A stretch of DNA of 64,000 nucleotides, taken from assembly GCA_964006375.1 (NCBI GenBank), contig OZ023262.1, forward strand, positions 195,177,907 to 195,241,906, given 5' to 3'. The translations under genes and the position numbers were made by a program. This DNA comes from Tillus elongatus. Lineage: Eukaryota > Arthropoda > Insecta > Coleoptera > Cleridae. A model generated the notes under the pieces. It had not been told where the DNA came from. It did not search any database and saw nothing but the letters and a program-made list of their open reading frames with translations. The stretch's first letter is position 1; each line of letters starts with the position of its first letter. Shown in pieces: positions 26,161-38,690 of this stretch.

Positions 26161-26419
26161 TGGCAATGGTAATTCTGGCGGCAACACAAGTTACTCAATT
26201 ATATAAAAAAATTTCGTCTTGGAAAAATCTGAAAAGAGTAGTGGCACACTGTCATCGATTTATACATAACAGTAGATTTAGGAACGACAAACAGACAGGT
26301 GCTCTCACCGCAAGCAAACTAGGAAATGCTGATTTATCTATTGTTAAAAATACGTAATCAGAAATCTTTACCGATGACATTAAACAGCTGAACATACAAG
26401 GATTTGTAACAAAACAGAA

Positions 26420-27520
26420 GCAGTTTACTTAAGCCACGTCGATTTATTGATAAGCAAGGTCTGTTAAGAGTAGGGGGGAGAGTGAAAAGCTTAAATAATC
26501 CAAAACCAAAAACACCCAAGTATTGTTCACAGAGGTAATCGTGTTACCATTTTAATATTAAGAGAAGAACATGAAAACTTCTTTCATGCAGGAGCTAATC
26601 AGATGCTGGCTTCGATAACATACAAGATGGAGGTAGGTCAATGGCGAAAAAAATTGTACACAATTGCGTCAAATGTTTTTGATTGAAATCCGCGACAACG
26701 AAATACCTGATGAGAGACTTGCCTGCGTGTAGGATGGTGTCGCCAAGCAGACCCTGCGTTAAAACAGGGGTTGATTATGCTGGTCGTATACAGCTTAGAG
26801 AACGCCGAAGAAGTGGTCAACCTGTTACATTCAAGGCATACATCGCAATTTTCATATGCTGGGTAACCAAAGCAGTTCACATGGAATTAGTCACCGATTT
26901 AACAACGAAAGCATTTTTGGCTGCTCTTGGGAGGTTCACATCCAGAAGAGGCTTATGTTAAACTTTATATTCTCATAATGCAACAAATTTTATTGGTGCA
27001 AATAATTAATTCATTGACATATATCAATTTCAGCAACGTCAAAAGAACAAAACTACGTCAGAAATAGCAAATAGGCAAAAGGAATGGCGGTTCATACCAG
27101 GTCGTTCTCCACACTTTGGGAGAATTTGGGAGACAACAGTCAAGAGTTTCAAGAGGCATTTTTATACGGTGGTAGAACGTCTAATTCTTACATTCGAAGA
27201 AGCTTACACCTTGCTTAATGAAATAGAAGCTTGCCTAAATTCAAGACCTGTTACTCAGTTGTCTGATGACCCTAATGATCTAATGATCAATCTGTTGGGT
27301 TGTTTTGCTAGTGGAGGATAACCTACCGCCCATTGCAGTGGTCTCTAGGTTGCATACTAGAGCTGCATCCTGGAAGTGACGACATTGTGCGTGTAGTGTC
27401 AGTGAAGTGCATAGTTAAACGTTCAACACAAACGGTATGTTGCCTACCTGACAGCAAAATCCTGACTAGTGAGTGTATATCAACTCATGTATTTGATTTT
27501 TAATTTCAGTTTGTAATTAC
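26420..27520 (+). pseudogene. BEL integrase region and C-terminal domain
   Basis: Broken frames give the zinc-binding start (HRGNRVTILILREEH, HAGANQMLASI around 26530-26625) and the catalytic core (KTGVDYAGRIQLRE and AYIAIFICWVTKAVHMELV, 26760-26900), in which the Asp of VDYAG is kept. EWRFIPGRSPHFGRIWETT (27079-27135) and LTFEEAYTLLNEIEACLNSR with PVTQLSDDPND (27180-27280) are the typical end of BEL integrase. The last 150 bp give the conserved C-terminal domain, ending in a short tail at about 27500. It would insert the element's DNA. Not functional. Confidence 0.83.
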
Positions 27521-27580
27521 CTGTACATAATTAATTTTTTCGATTTGTTTGTTATTTTCAATTAATTGACCAACATGTTT

Positions 27581-27593
27581 AAGGCGGGAGGGA
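27581..27593 (+). other. BEL polypurine tract
   Basis: AAGGCGGGAGGGA directly before the right LTR, the expected position of the plus-strand primer. Confidence 0.75.
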
Positions 27594-27783
27594 TGTTGCA
27601 GATTAATTTGAGCTTTATCTATTTTGACGCATGCGCGGGTGGACATCAGTGACATGAACGATGAGAATGTGAGAGACTATTAAGGAGACGAGTGTGTATT
27701 ATTGTAACAGTTAACGATTTTTGTTATTATTATTACAGTCCACTAAATTCAAAAAGTAGATTGTGCTATTATTAATCGCACCA
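27594..27783 (+). repeat. BEL 3' LTR
   Basis: Starts TGTTGCAGATTAATT, ends ATCGCACCA, and is followed by GTAAC. Confidence 0.9.
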
Positions 27784-28262
27784 GTAACATTACTGAAGAC
27801 AATTTATGTAAAAAAAAAGACAAATTGTGAATATTTGTAAAAGAAATTGTTTGCAAATTCCCATGTTTTTTTTTCAATTTTTGTTATAAAGCTGTTTTTT
27901 CGAGAACGTTTTAGGTTTATTTTTAGTAAAATTCTCCACCATAACGCACTTGTTGTGTCCAGAACTTCAGTAATTTTTAAGAGAAATGCTGAAAGGGATC
28001 CGCTAAGATTTTTTTAATGCCACACTTGTAGGTAAAATTCTTTCTACCCACCCCACCTTCGTTTGTTATCACCCTCACATAATTTTTAACGACTTTCAAA
28101 ATGCAAGAAATAAATTTGTTTTCTGCTTTATAATTAAATTTAAGAAACAAATATGGAGGCAGGGTAACTTTAGTTTTAAAAACATGGGATAAACCCAATC
28201 TTGATTTTTGAAATGTCGGTTTTTTGTCTATGTAGATAGAAATTAACAGTGTTTGGAATTAG
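27784..28262. other. Flank with a family A end fragment
   Basis: The first five bases are the right GTAAC duplication. A lone, slightly altered family A right end (CCATAACGCACTTGTTG) is at about 27939-27957. The rest is unassigned. Confidence 0.5.
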
Positions 28263-30558
28263 TCAGTCACCGCCCCCCTTGGTCGCTCAGACCACGGCAT
28301 GGTCACTGCTTCCTGCGCAATGCAACCCGAGGTCACACAGTCATCACACCCACGTATCGTTTGGCACTACAACTCCGCAAACTGGAACGAATTCGGAATT
28401 AATTTTCCTCATTTCTATGGGCGTCTGTCTGCTTCTCTCATCCTGACCCCTCTGATATCTCACAAAACGTCACCGAAATTATCCAAGCTAGCATGGAATT
28501 ATTTATTCCACGTACACAGAAAACCTCTTCAGCCACTCAAAAGTCCTGGTTCTCTAAATCCTGTGACAAGGCCAGACTTGAAAAGGTCAAAGCTCACAAA
28601 ATGCTTCTACACAATCCCAGTCAAGAAAACCGTCAAGCATTTAACGACGCAAGAAACCGCTATGTCCGCATTCTTTCTGAGGCAAAAAACTCGTTTAATA
28701 ACCATATCAAAAACAAACTCCTCCTAAGCTCCAACGGCGGCAAACCCTTCTGGACTCTTGCTAAATCTATTGGGAATAATTTCTGCAAGAGCACGTTCCC
28801 ACCTCTTGTCTCAGGGGATGAAATTGTTTCTACCGCCCTGGACAAGGCTGAACTTTTTGCTTCGTTGTTCGCCGGCAATTCTACTCTCAACCCACCTCCA
28901 AATGTTCAACCACCAACAGTCCCCAATGTCGCGCATAAAATGACGGATATCATTTTCAAAACTAAAAAGGTACGAAAGATGCTCTCTTCTCTTAATACCA
29001 GGAAAGCCTCTGGCCTTGACGAGATGCCAGCAATTGTTTTTAAAAAATGCGCACAAGAACTTGCTCCTGTCCTGACTCGTTTATTTCAGATATCTTACAA
29101 TAAAGATATATTCCCTAGTAACTGGAAAACTGCTCGAGTTCAACCCATCCCCAAGAGAGGATCCAAAGCGCTTCCTAGCAACTACAGACCTATTTCTGTC
29201 CTTTCAGTCGCCTCTAAAGTGATGGAAAAGTATATAAACACCGAATTACTAAAATTTCTTGAAAAACACAGTCTAATCCACGACAGGCAGTGTGGATTCC
29301 GTCAGCGCAGATCGACTGCCGACCTCCTTTCCTTTGTCACCCATTCTTGGAACAAGTCTATGGAACCACACGGTGAATCCCAGATTGTCGCTCTAGACAT
29401 ATCCAAAGCATTCGACCAGGTCTGGCACGCAGCGTTGCTTAATAAACTTCCGGCCTATAGCCTACCACCAAAACTCTGTACCTGGACAGCAAATTTCCTC
29501 TCCAACCGGAGCATTTCTGTTGTCGTGGATAGCCATTCCTCTAAACTGTATCCAATTAATGCAGTAGTTCCTCAAGGTTCAGCTTTAGCCCCTACTTTGT
29601 TTCTTCTCCACATCAATGACCTCCGCTCTAGCACATCCAAACCAGTTCACAGTTAAGCGGACGACAGTACCCTCCACTCAAATATACAATATTCTAAGCC
29701 TGTCTCCTTAGCTCAATTAGATAAGGATCGCAGACTCATTGAGGGTTCTGTCTCCGTGGACCTCCAAAAAATATTAGACTGGGGAAGTAGAAATCTTGTA
29801 CAAAATCTCAGTCTTGCTTTCTTCCTCATAACAGATACACCAGTTCTAGACCCATCACAATGAACAACCAAGTTATTCAAAGTAATGAGTCCTTTTCACT
29901 TGTTGGCATTTCTGTGGATCGAAATCTCTATTGGCACCAACATGTCACATCATTTACAGAAGCGGCTACTAAGAAATTAGGTTTCCTCTTCCCGGCTCGC
30001 AAATACTTTTCATCAGTCAATCTCTATACCTTATATACTTCACAAATAAGGCCAAACCTCGAATACTGCTCCCACATCTGGGGTGCAGCTGCCGCTTCTA
30101 CACTCGCTATCCTGGACTCCATTCAAAAGACAGCTATAAGTCTCATCGGTGACCCTACCCTCACCCAAAGGCTGCCATCCCTTGCCCACCGACGTGCCGT
30201 TGGTGACCCCTCTCTCTCTCTCTTTTATAGATATCTGCACGGGCACTGCTCAGAGGAGCTTTCTTCCATAGTTTCTCCACCTGCTGCCCCCAACAAATAT
30301 ACCAGGGGAACAGAGCGAATGCACCCTTTTACTGTCCAGGTCACCAGACATAGAACATCTTGTTATGCCCGCTCTTTTGACCCAAGGACTTCCAAGTCGT
30401 GGAATTCCTTGCCGGCACATGTTTTTCCTTCTCCTCCAAACCTCCAAACCTTCAAGTCCAGAATTAACAAGTCGCCTCTTTCCTCCTTGTCAACACCAAC
30501 GGTACGATAGTATTTAGGCTGTAAACCCTCGTGGTGTGTTGTTGAAATTAAAAAAAAA
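28263..30558 (+). mobile_element. LINE family shared with 35 and 52 kb, copy 1 (5'-truncated)
   Basis: Nearly the same sequence as the elements at 35.3-38.0 and 51.8-54.4 kb. It starts late in the endonuclease (TCAGTCACCGCC) and ends with the shared 3' end (CTCGTGGTGTGTTGTTGAA) and a short A run. Confidence 0.9.
28270..30510 (+). pseudogene. LINE ORF2, copy 1
   Basis: The 387-codon open piece (28493-29656) covers the endonuclease-RT linker and most of the reverse transcriptase: NYRPISVLSVASKVMEK, CGFRQRRSTADLL, ALDISKAFDQVWH and VPQGSALAPTLFLLHINDL. The active-site Tyr codon of YADD is a stop (HS*ADD, at 29654-29656), and a deletion and frameshift near 29800 follow. The last piece (29860-30510) holds the C-terminal part: SLVGISVDRNLYWHQHVTSF, SQIRPNLEYCSHIWG and the final domain to PTVR. 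The upstream 28270-28490 is frameshifted but reads LGRSDHGMVTAS from the endonuclease. Dead. The family is probably jockey/I-like. Confidence 0.88.
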
Positions 30559-31495
30559 ATCTACTGATAAATGATTTTTATCACAAAATGATTCAAGCAG
30601 ATGAGGACCTTGCGTGTTTATACAATAATGTTTCTTCACTTTTAGTATCTGTATGTGTGACATTTTACTACATTCTGCAAAAGTTTCAGTACTATTAAAT
30701 ATTTTATCTTATGTGAAACTAAAGTTAAAAGTTACTCGAGTGGTTATTACAACAGTTCTTGGAAGTGCTTAAGAAATAGATGAAGCGGTTTTCATGAAGT
30801 TTTTTGTACATAAGCTACTTCAATAACGGTTATATAAACATAAACATAAACAAAAAAAAACCATTTTGAGTTGATAGAAAACAAAGTTATTAGTATACTA
30901 AAAAAGGAATAAAAATTGCTGCCATACCGTACTTTCGGTGTTGAGACATTTAAAACTGTAAGATAGTGCTGTTAAACTTGAGTAGTTCTCTGTAGTATTC
31001 GGAGCTAAGCAGACGCCTTAGATTTATTCGGTTGTCCAAGAAATGTGACAAGTATTATTAGAGCAAACGGAGCACCACTTGTTTACGTGTAAGAAGTTTT
31101 CGACTAATTAGCAAACTACTGATGAGGAGTGTTTTAGGGAGGTAGTTTCAGTTCAAGGGTCGATGTTTAAGCGTTTTGCTAGTGAACTGCTTTAGTAGTT
31201 TAGCTAGCCTGTTATTGAGATACCGCCTTTTAAACCCTATATATCTTCACAAAGCTGTATTTAAATTATTTCACTCGTGCTGTGGGTCATATACATTATA
31301 AGCCATTATAATGATATATCTACTAAGGTAAAATTAATTCGTTTTGCGGTCATGTGTATATTCGGTACACGAAAAGAAAAACCAAACATTAATAATGTAT
31401 TACAGTATATAAGTACCCTGAGAAAAACACAAAATTATTTCAATATCTTCTGAGGCTAACTTTGTTGTGAAACAATCGTCGGAACTTTTAAAAAA
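30559..31495. other. Unassigned AT-rich DNA
   Basis: No gene seen on either strand. A faint relative of the family A end motif may be present near 30920-30950 (CCATACCGTACTTTCGG), too weak to call. Confidence 0.4.
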
Positions 31496-31496
31496 A

Positions 31497-31830
31497 GTCT
31501 GGACGCAGCAAGTTCGTTAGGGTAGCGAATTTTCGTAGAAATGTTTTTAATGGCAAATATGTCTTGTTTTTAAAAGAAGGACGTTTGGTTGTCAGTATAA
31601 CCCATATAGTAATAACAATGTACCATATTTCATTAAAACAGCTTTGTTGTTTCAGAAAGTACAAACATTTTCCGAAAATAAACTGAAAAGGTTCCAGAAA
31701 AAACTGCTCCGATTTTCCTGGCCAACGAACCTCTTCAAGCTATTTACATACCTGGCAAGATATAATTATTCACAAACAGCTTTAGGACCAAAAAAATTGA
31801 AAAAAAAATTCACCATTTTTTGTTACAGAA
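31497..31830 (-). repeat. Family A right end fragment (foldback-type)
   Basis: Begins GGACGCAGCAAGTTCGTTAG and follows the 16125-16455 sequence (TTGGTTGTCAGTATAACCCA-like, ATTTCATTAAAACAGCTTTG-like) before diverging near 31830. Confidence 0.65.
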
Positions 31831-32535
31831 ATTGTCTTCAGTAATGTTGCACTAAATTATATTTTTCACAAACATTCGACCACTTTTTTTTACAATAACT
31901 TATTAAACATTTACCTATTATTAATTACCAACATATCACAAAAATCTTACAAAAAATGATTTCTACGAAAACACTAAAAACATATATGCGAAAACTTTTC
32001 AAATTCAGCCACTATTACCTGTATACGGCAGCTCGATTTTTTCGACGAGTAATTATCAAAAAACTCTCTGAATGCGTCGTTTCCACGGTGCTCCGCTATC
32101 TATACTGGTAAAAACGCCGTATCACAATTTGTGATTTAGAATCTGATATTACAAAAGGACCGTGGCTATATGAACTGGGTTACCAGTCCGAAGTCAAACA
32201 AAAAAAAAACAATTTGTGATATGTGTTTGTGATATGTACCAAAAACGTCAAAAGTTCCAAAACAATTGAAATAACTCAAAAACGATGAACGACATCATTT
32301 TTTTTCCTTACAAACATGCACTATAATTTGATGGAAAATAGAAAAATTCAATGACATAAGGGGTTTTTATTACAAAAAGCAAGCGGCTATCACCAACGAC
32401 TTATGGGTCAACCTGTGATTATCAAAATAGGTTTATACGATGCAGCTCGAGGCGCCACCCTATAATTAACGTATATCATATATTGTATAATAAGAGATAT
32501 AGTGAGCTTTACCGTAGACATGCGTCATACGTTGT
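31831..32535 (-). repeat. Family B module, reverse orientation, diverged
   Basis: From about 32080 to 32520 it has ACAAACATGCACTATAATTT, ATCACCAACGACTTATGGGT, GGCGCCACCCTATAATTAAC and GTGAGCTTTACCGT, the reverse of 20735-20985. 31831-32080 is unassigned. Confidence 0.6.
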
Positions 32536-33240
32536 AACTATATAAACAGACAAAAACTGAAACTGACCCCGTATATGGGTTTTAGAGTTCGTAGTTCGCG
32601 CTCATTTGTAGAAATCTTGTCAAAACTCATAAGTCGCGGTCTTCTCAATAACGAATTTTTTCTACGAAGATTTGTTAAAATATAGACTATTAAACCATAA
32701 ACTCTATAGCTAAAACTACTGTCAAAGCATCGGAAAGATGGTCTATTTGAAATGGATTTTCGGAAATTATTTTAGTAAAATAAAGGACAATTATGGTGAA
32801 AGCTTAAAGTTAAGGCTTTGTAAAACACACTTATTATGGCACATCTTCTACATAATCAGTATCTGTTTCAAATTCGTTGTCTGAAAATTACCAATCTTGA
32901 CGTTTCAAATCGCGACTCTGGCGTTTTAAGAAAGAAAATTATAAAATTTTAAAATATTCTTTCTGCTATTTCTTGACCTTTTTGCGTTAAGAAAACTTAA
33001 CTGTTGTGTGTAATATTCGCTTGGTTTTGTTAATCACACAAAATATCTTGTGCTTGTGCTTTCCTCTGACTACGAGAGGCACCCATTTTTTTTTTTCTTT
33101 AAATGCCTATAACTTTTTTTTCTTTTAACCTAGAAATCTGAATTTTGGTATGTTGGGCCAAGTTTGATAGTGGAAACGCATGTGCCAAACTTATTTGTCA
33201 TAGCTCTATTATTTTCTAAGTCTTCAACTTTAGTATACAG
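32536..33240 (-). repeat. Family A internal sequence, TA core lost
   Basis: AAACTGACCCCGTATATGGG, TTCGCGCTCATTTGTAGAAA and a degraded inverted repeat (32650-32690) lie where a TA tract would precede them, but only TATATAAACA remains. The long-form internal sequence follows (AACCATAAACTCTATAGCTA and onward). Confidence 0.65.
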
Positions 33241-33780
33241 GCACACAGGCACATACAGACAAATGAACGGTTCAGACCGTCTTTGGGTTAAATCGCTCCA
33301 GTGGGTGGGGGATGAATTGGGGGTGCTTTGGTGAAAATTTACATGTTTTCCTTAAAACTAGAATAATATAACGTTTTAGCGTTTGTGTATTAGAAAATTT
33401 TCCATTTCATAGAACATCTACTGGTATTCTTTGCTAAAATTAAATTAGGGATAGAAACTGTGGTGGTGGAATATGGGTAGCAGAAATTCCGATTCTTTTT
33501 TTGCCGAAACGGCGTAAAAAGTCTCAAAACATATAGAAAACTTGATTCTGGAACGAAATTCTTTAGTCTGCCAGTCTGTCGGTCGGTCTGTCGGCCCGTA
33601 CGTCTGTCTGTTAGTAGGCGCAATAACTTTCGAACGAATTGAGATATCACTTTGAGTACAGGAATACAGATATTTTCTTTGTGTGTCATGGACCTTAAAT
33701 TCATTTCATGCGAATGTCTTTCTGAGGAGAGTAAATTTTCACAGCTATGTGGAAGTTATGATTCAATTTACAGCACTATA
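33241..33780 (-). repeat. Family C copy
   Basis: Has TAATATAACGTTTTAGCG, a CTGTCGGTCGGTCTGTCGGC-type microsatellite and TTCGAACGAATTGAGATATC, then the tail also found at 15780-15850 (TCACAGCTATGTG). Confidence 0.72.
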
Positions 33781-35342
33781 TTTTGGCACTAAGAAGTGAA
33801 TTAATTTTCATCTTAAAGAAGCTACACGATCACACGTTCCACTTACATATTTTAGAGATTTGTGCTTAAAAAAGTGAGATTCAAAAAATTATTAATAAGA
33901 GACAAAACTAGTATTTTTCTTCCTTTTAAAATAAACTGTGTATGCGAACACAAAAAACTTTAAAATTCTGTGTAGGGCTAAGAAATAACTTCGCTGTGGA
34001 ACAGATGCGTGTGACTTTTTAATCTGTATTATGTGCTCGGGTCGTTTCCAGCATATCAGCTCTTTTCACGGTAGTCGTTTTTGCCTGACACGTTATATTT
34101 CTTACCCACTTTTTTCACTCATCGCTCTTTTTATCTTCTTAAGAATATAAGATATTATAAGATGTTGTGCACAATAAAGATAATGGGTGCTTCTTACAGC
34201 TTTTGTGCCATTTCTTCTACGGGCGATACCAGAAGAGTGCTTTCCCTGCACAAATGAGGCGATGCTGCTGCGGCAACAACTGATAATGAAGTGTGTACTG
34301 TCTTTCATATTTCAAAATGCTACTACTGTGACTTTTATGTTCGCTGAGCTGGGAATTGATAATAAATTTTCATTTACGGAAGTTGCAGCGATTCTTTGTA
34401 AAATCGATATGGTAATTTTGTAATATTTATTTTGTTCGGCTCTTTGCCAGGTCAATATAGAGTGCAAATAAATAACTTTGCATCCTTTTTACCATGTTAA
34501 AATGAATTTTGTAACGTGCATTACTAGAGGTAGGCCAGGGCCGATAATTTTTGAGACAAAAAAATGTAGAACAGAATGACACCCATTGTAACTGGAAGAA
34601 AATAAAACAAAAATAAGAGGAAAAATAAACTACGGGCGATTTGAGGTCGGGAAGTGGAAAGAGGTGGACTTTTAAGGGTGGAAAATGGTTTTTCACGATT
34701 TCCGGCAAAACTACAATCCCTATCGAAAAAAAAGTTAAATAGCAAAGTTGTAGATAATAGAAAGGTCTACAACTTTTGTATCTACACTTTTTTCACATAA
34801 CCTTAAAATGTCTGCGAAAAATCAAAATAACCGATTTTTCGTTTTTTATTTTTCTTTCCCACAAACAAAAACTTTTCTTAACAGAATTTGGTGTTAGCTT
34901 ACCTTATCAAGTCACAAATGCGCTGTAATTTTTTAGATTTAAAATATTTATTTCTTCCCCTCATTTTGATTTCATATCGAAAAAGTAACCTAACTTTCAA
35001 TCGAAAATTATCAGGTCAAAAAAGCTTTTTTAAAAAGGGCGGTGCGATTTTTGTTCGCTGTAACTTCTACTTTCTGATGGTGTACAAAAAAATATACATT
35101 ACTATAGAAAAATTTCTCAGAAAATACAAAAAAACGAAAAATCTCGATTTCGATTTTTTTTTAATCATTGTTTAAAATTTTGCGCTGTTTATTGAAATTT
35201 GCACTTTAATTACTCTAAATGTAAAATTCCATTTTATATTGATAAACTAAGAAATTGCAAATTCATGAACATAGAGTTGGCAAAAAACATGCGAAAAAAG
35301 TTAGTTTTCTAAATATTAAACATGGGATTTAAAGGGGATTTA
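33781..35342. other. Unassigned 1.5-kb AT-rich region
   Basis: No coding signal I recognise on either strand, and no match to families A-D. Confidence 0.4.
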
Positions 35343-37989
35343 ATCTTTTTTTTTAATTTCAACAACACACCACGAGGGCTTACAGTCTAAATACTATCGT
35401 ACCGTGGGTGTTGACAGGGAGGAAAGAGGCAACTTGTTAATTCTGGACTTGAAGGTTTGGAGGCTCGGAGAAGGAAACACATGTGCCGGCAAGGAATTCC
35501 ACAACTTGGAAGTCCTCGGTACAAAGGAGCGGGCATAACAAGAAGTTCTATGTCTGGTGACCTGGACAGTAAAAGGGTGCATTCGCTCTGTTCCCCTGGT
35601 AGATCTGTTCGGGGCAGCAGGTGGGGGAACTATGGAGGAAAGCTCCTCTGAGCAGTGCCCGTGCATATATGTATAAAATAGAGAGAGGTCACCAACGGCA
35701 CGTCGGTGGGCAAGGGAAGGCAGCCTTTGGGTGAGGGTAGGGTCACCGATGAGACGTATAGCTCTCTTTTAAATGCAGTCCAGGATAGCGAGTGTAGAAG
35801 CGGCAGCTGCACCCCAGATGTGGGAGCAGTATTCGAGGTTTGGCCTTATTTGTGAAGTATATAAGGTATAGAGATTAGCTGGTTAAAAGTATTTGCGAGC
35901 CCGGAAGAGGAAACCTAATTTCTTAGCAGCCGCTTCTGCAATTGATGTGACATGTTGGTGCCAATTAAGATTTCGATCCACAGAAATGCCAACAAGAGAA
36001 AAGGACTCATTACTTTGCATAACTTGGTTGTTCATTGTGATGGGTCTAGGGCTGGTGTATCTCTTATGAGAAAGAAAGCAAGACTGAGATTTGGTGGGGT
36101 TGAACTGTACAAGATTTCTACTTCCCCAGTCTAATATTTTTTGGAAATCCACGGAGACAGAACTCTCCATGAGTCTGCGATCCTCATCTAATTGGGTTAA
36201 AGAGACAGGCTTAGAATATTGTATATTTGAGTGGAGGGTGCTGTCGTCCGCGTAACTGTGAAGTGGGTTGGATGTGCTAGAGAGGAGGTCATTGATGTGG
36301 AGAAGAAACAAAGTAGGGGCTAAAGCTGAACCTTGAGGAACTCCTGCATTAATTGGATACAGTTTAGAGGAATGGCCATCCACAACAACAGAAATGCTCC
36401 TGTTGGAGAGAAAATTTGCTGTCCGGGTACAGTTTTCGTGGTAGGCCATAGGCCGGAAGTTTATTAAGCAGCGCTGCGTGCCAGACCTGGTCGAATGCTT
36501 TGGATATGTCTAGAGCGACAATCTGGGATTCACCGTGTAGTTCCATAGACTTGTTCCAAGAATGGGTGACAAAAGAAAGGAGGTCGGCAGTCGATCTGCG
36601 CTGACGGAATCCATACTGCCTGTTGTGGATTAGACTGTGTTTTTCCAGAAATTTTAGTAATTCGGTGTTTATATACTTTTCCATCACTTTAGAGACGACT
36701 GAAAGGAGAGAAATAGGCCTGTAGTTGCTAGCAAGCGCTTTGGATCCTTTCTTGGGGATGGGTTGTACTCGAGAAGTTTTCCAATTACTAGGGAATATGT
36801 CTTTATTGTAAGATATCTTAAATAGACGAGTCAGGACAGGAGCAAGTTCTGGTGCGCATTTTTTGAGAACAATTGCTGGGATCTCGTCAAGGCCAGAGGC
36901 TTTCCTGGTATTAAGAGAAGAGATCATCTTTCGTACCTTTTTAGTTTTGAAAATGATATCCGTCATTTTATGCGCGACATTGGGGACTGTTGGTGGTTGA
37001 ACATTTGGAGGTGAGTTGAGAGTAGAATTGCTGGCGAACAACGAAGCAAAAAGTTCAGCCTTGCCCAGGGCGGTAAAAACAGTTTCATCCCCTGAGACAA
37101 GAGGTGGGAACGTGCTTTTGCAGAAATTATTCCCAATAGATTTAGCAAGAGTCCAGAAGGGTTTGCCGCCGTTGGAGCTTAATAGGACTTTGTTTTTGAT
37201 GTGGTTATTAAACGAGTTTTTTGCCTCAGAAAGAATGCGGACATAGCGGTTTCTTGCGTCGTTAAATGCTTGACGGTTTTCTTAACTGGGATTGTGTAGA
37301 AGCGTTTTGTGAGCTTTGACCTTTTCAAGCCTGGCCTTGTCACAGGATTTGGAGAACCAGGGCTTTTGAGTGGCTGAAGAGGTTTTCTGTGTACGTGGAA
37401 TAAATAACTCCATGCCAGCTTGGATAATTTCGGTGACGTTTTGTGAGATATCAGAGGGGTCAGGATGAGAGAAGCAGACAGACGCCCATGGAAATGAGGA
37501 AAAGTAATCCCGCATTTCGTCCCAGTTTGCGGAGTTGTAGTGCCAAACGATGCGTGGGTGTGATGACTGTGTGACCTCAAGTTGCATTGCGCAGGAAGCA
37601 GTGACCATGCGGTGGTCTGAGCGGCCAAGGGGGGCGGTGACTGATATCTTATAGCACTCAGGTTTTGTAGTAAGAAGGAGATCCAAGGGATATGAGCTGT
37701 GTGTTGGGATACGAGGAAAGTAAGTAGGTTGCTGAACCATACTGGCTGAAGAATTGCTGACTACAAAGGCCTCCGCTGCTCTCCCTTGCGGATCGGTTTT
37801 TGAAGATCCTAGCCATTCATTATTATGGACATTGAAGTCACCAAGAATAGTGACCTCGGAGGAAGGATATTCAGAAATCAGATAGTCGTTTTTTTTCAGA
37901 AAGGTAGTCAAAGAGCTGTACAAAGTTATTGTCAGAAGGTGACCGGTAAATGCAACAGATGAATTTAGTTGTAGCCCTGAGAGAGAGTT
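35343..37989 (-). mobile_element. LINE family shared with 28 and 52 kb, copy 2
   Basis: Its 3' end is at the left (T-run on the + strand, i.e. an A tail, followed by TTTCAACAACACACCACGAG). Its 5' end is at about 37989, at GCCCTGAGAGAGAGTT, exactly the same breakpoint as the copy at 54.4 kb. Confidence 0.9.
35394..37985 (-). pseudogene. LINE ORF2, copy 2
   Basis: Endonuclease part (38013-37282) contains TILGDFNVHNNEW and LGRSDHRMVTAS. A Gln codon in NPSQENRQ is a stop at 37282-37284, but the frame then continues to about 36430 with NYRPISLLSVVSKVMEK and ALDISKAFDQVWHAALL. A one-base indel there shifts to 36449-35883, which holds VPQGSALAPTLFLLHINDL, the intact HSYADDS and SLVGISVDRNLNWHQHVTSI. 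A further stop sits at KYF* (35883-35885) before the C-terminal domain (to 35394). Catalytic residues that are visible are intact. Dead by about four lesions. Confidence 0.88.
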
Positions 37990-38195
37990 GAATAAAAAAT
38001 GTGACTGCTGCAATTTGTTTTCGATACAGAAGTTGATTTATTAAATTCTAATTACATTTATGGAATAGAAAATTTTATAATATATAAATATATTTGTTAG
38101 GCATTTCAATTGAAAAAATGTATGCTTACAATTGTACGATTCAATTTGAATACTTATGAAGTTATTCATTATAATATTTTGAAACACATGTATCA
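37990..38195. other. Unassigned DNA
   Basis: Short AT-rich flank between the LINE 5' end and the Cys-rich remnant. Confidence 0.35.
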
Positions 38196-38199
38196 CCTT

Positions 38200-38690
38200 A
38201 TCTGGAATTCTAGTCACTTATCTATTAGTTGTTGCCTCTTTGATGGAATTTCTTCATCGTTAGATTCGACCAATCTTTTCGATTCTAGTGGATCTTGAAG
38301 ACCATCACCGTCTTCGTCTCCAATATTTTTTTCAGTCTGCATTGCTTCTTCATCCACAATTTCAACTGAATCATTTACTTCCTCGTAGTTTTTTTCTTCA
38401 ACATTGAAGCATTTTCAGAACCATGACAATTTGAACGTAAATTTGTGTATTCAAACCATGTTTTCGGTAGCCACATTTTAGACTGTTACACCAAGTTTTT
38501 TTTATTTTTATCACATTGAACAACACAATGACCGCAGTGGCCAGAACAATAGCTATAATAGTATGCACCAAATTCTAAGTTTTTAGCTGAACGAAAATTT
38601 GAATTAAAAGTATGACATTGCATTGTTGGATTTATTTTTATCACATTGAACAACCCAATGACTGCAATAGCCAGAATATTAGCGCCTACC
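38200..38690 (-). pseudogene. Unrecognised coding remnant: Cys-rich segment and acidic tail
   Basis: On the minus strand 38640-38405 reads CHTFNSNFRSAKNLEFGAYY, then YSYCSGHCGHCVVQCDKNKK, one stop, and SKMWLPKTWFEYTNLRSNCH. After a one-base shift, 38395-38210 reads EEKNYEEVNDSVEIVDEEAM, then QTEKNIGDEDGDGLQDPLES and EIPSKRQQLIDK before a stop. The biased, ungapped composition argues for a former protein with a Cys/His cluster and an acidic C-terminus. I recognise no family. About 50 bp of the Cys region (VVQCDKNK) occurs again at about 38636-38685, i.e. a partial tandem duplication about 125 bp apart. A transposon origin is likely from context only. Confidence 0.45.

Larger units (their letters stand above)
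22051..27783 (+). mobile_element. BEL/Pao LTR retrotransposon, complete outline, dead coding region
   Basis: LTRs of 198 and 190 bp begin TGTT and end CACCA, are flanked by GTAAC, and enclose gag, protease, reverse transcriptase and integrase in the BEL order. Every coding segment has frameshifts or stops. Structure and protein motifs agree, so the family call is firm. It is one old insertion; no other BEL sequence is seen in the window. Confidence 0.92.

Noticed and set aside
28811..29056. Antisense open frames across the three LINE copies
   Set aside because: They mirror the sense ORF2 and recur in the same place in each copy; shadows only.
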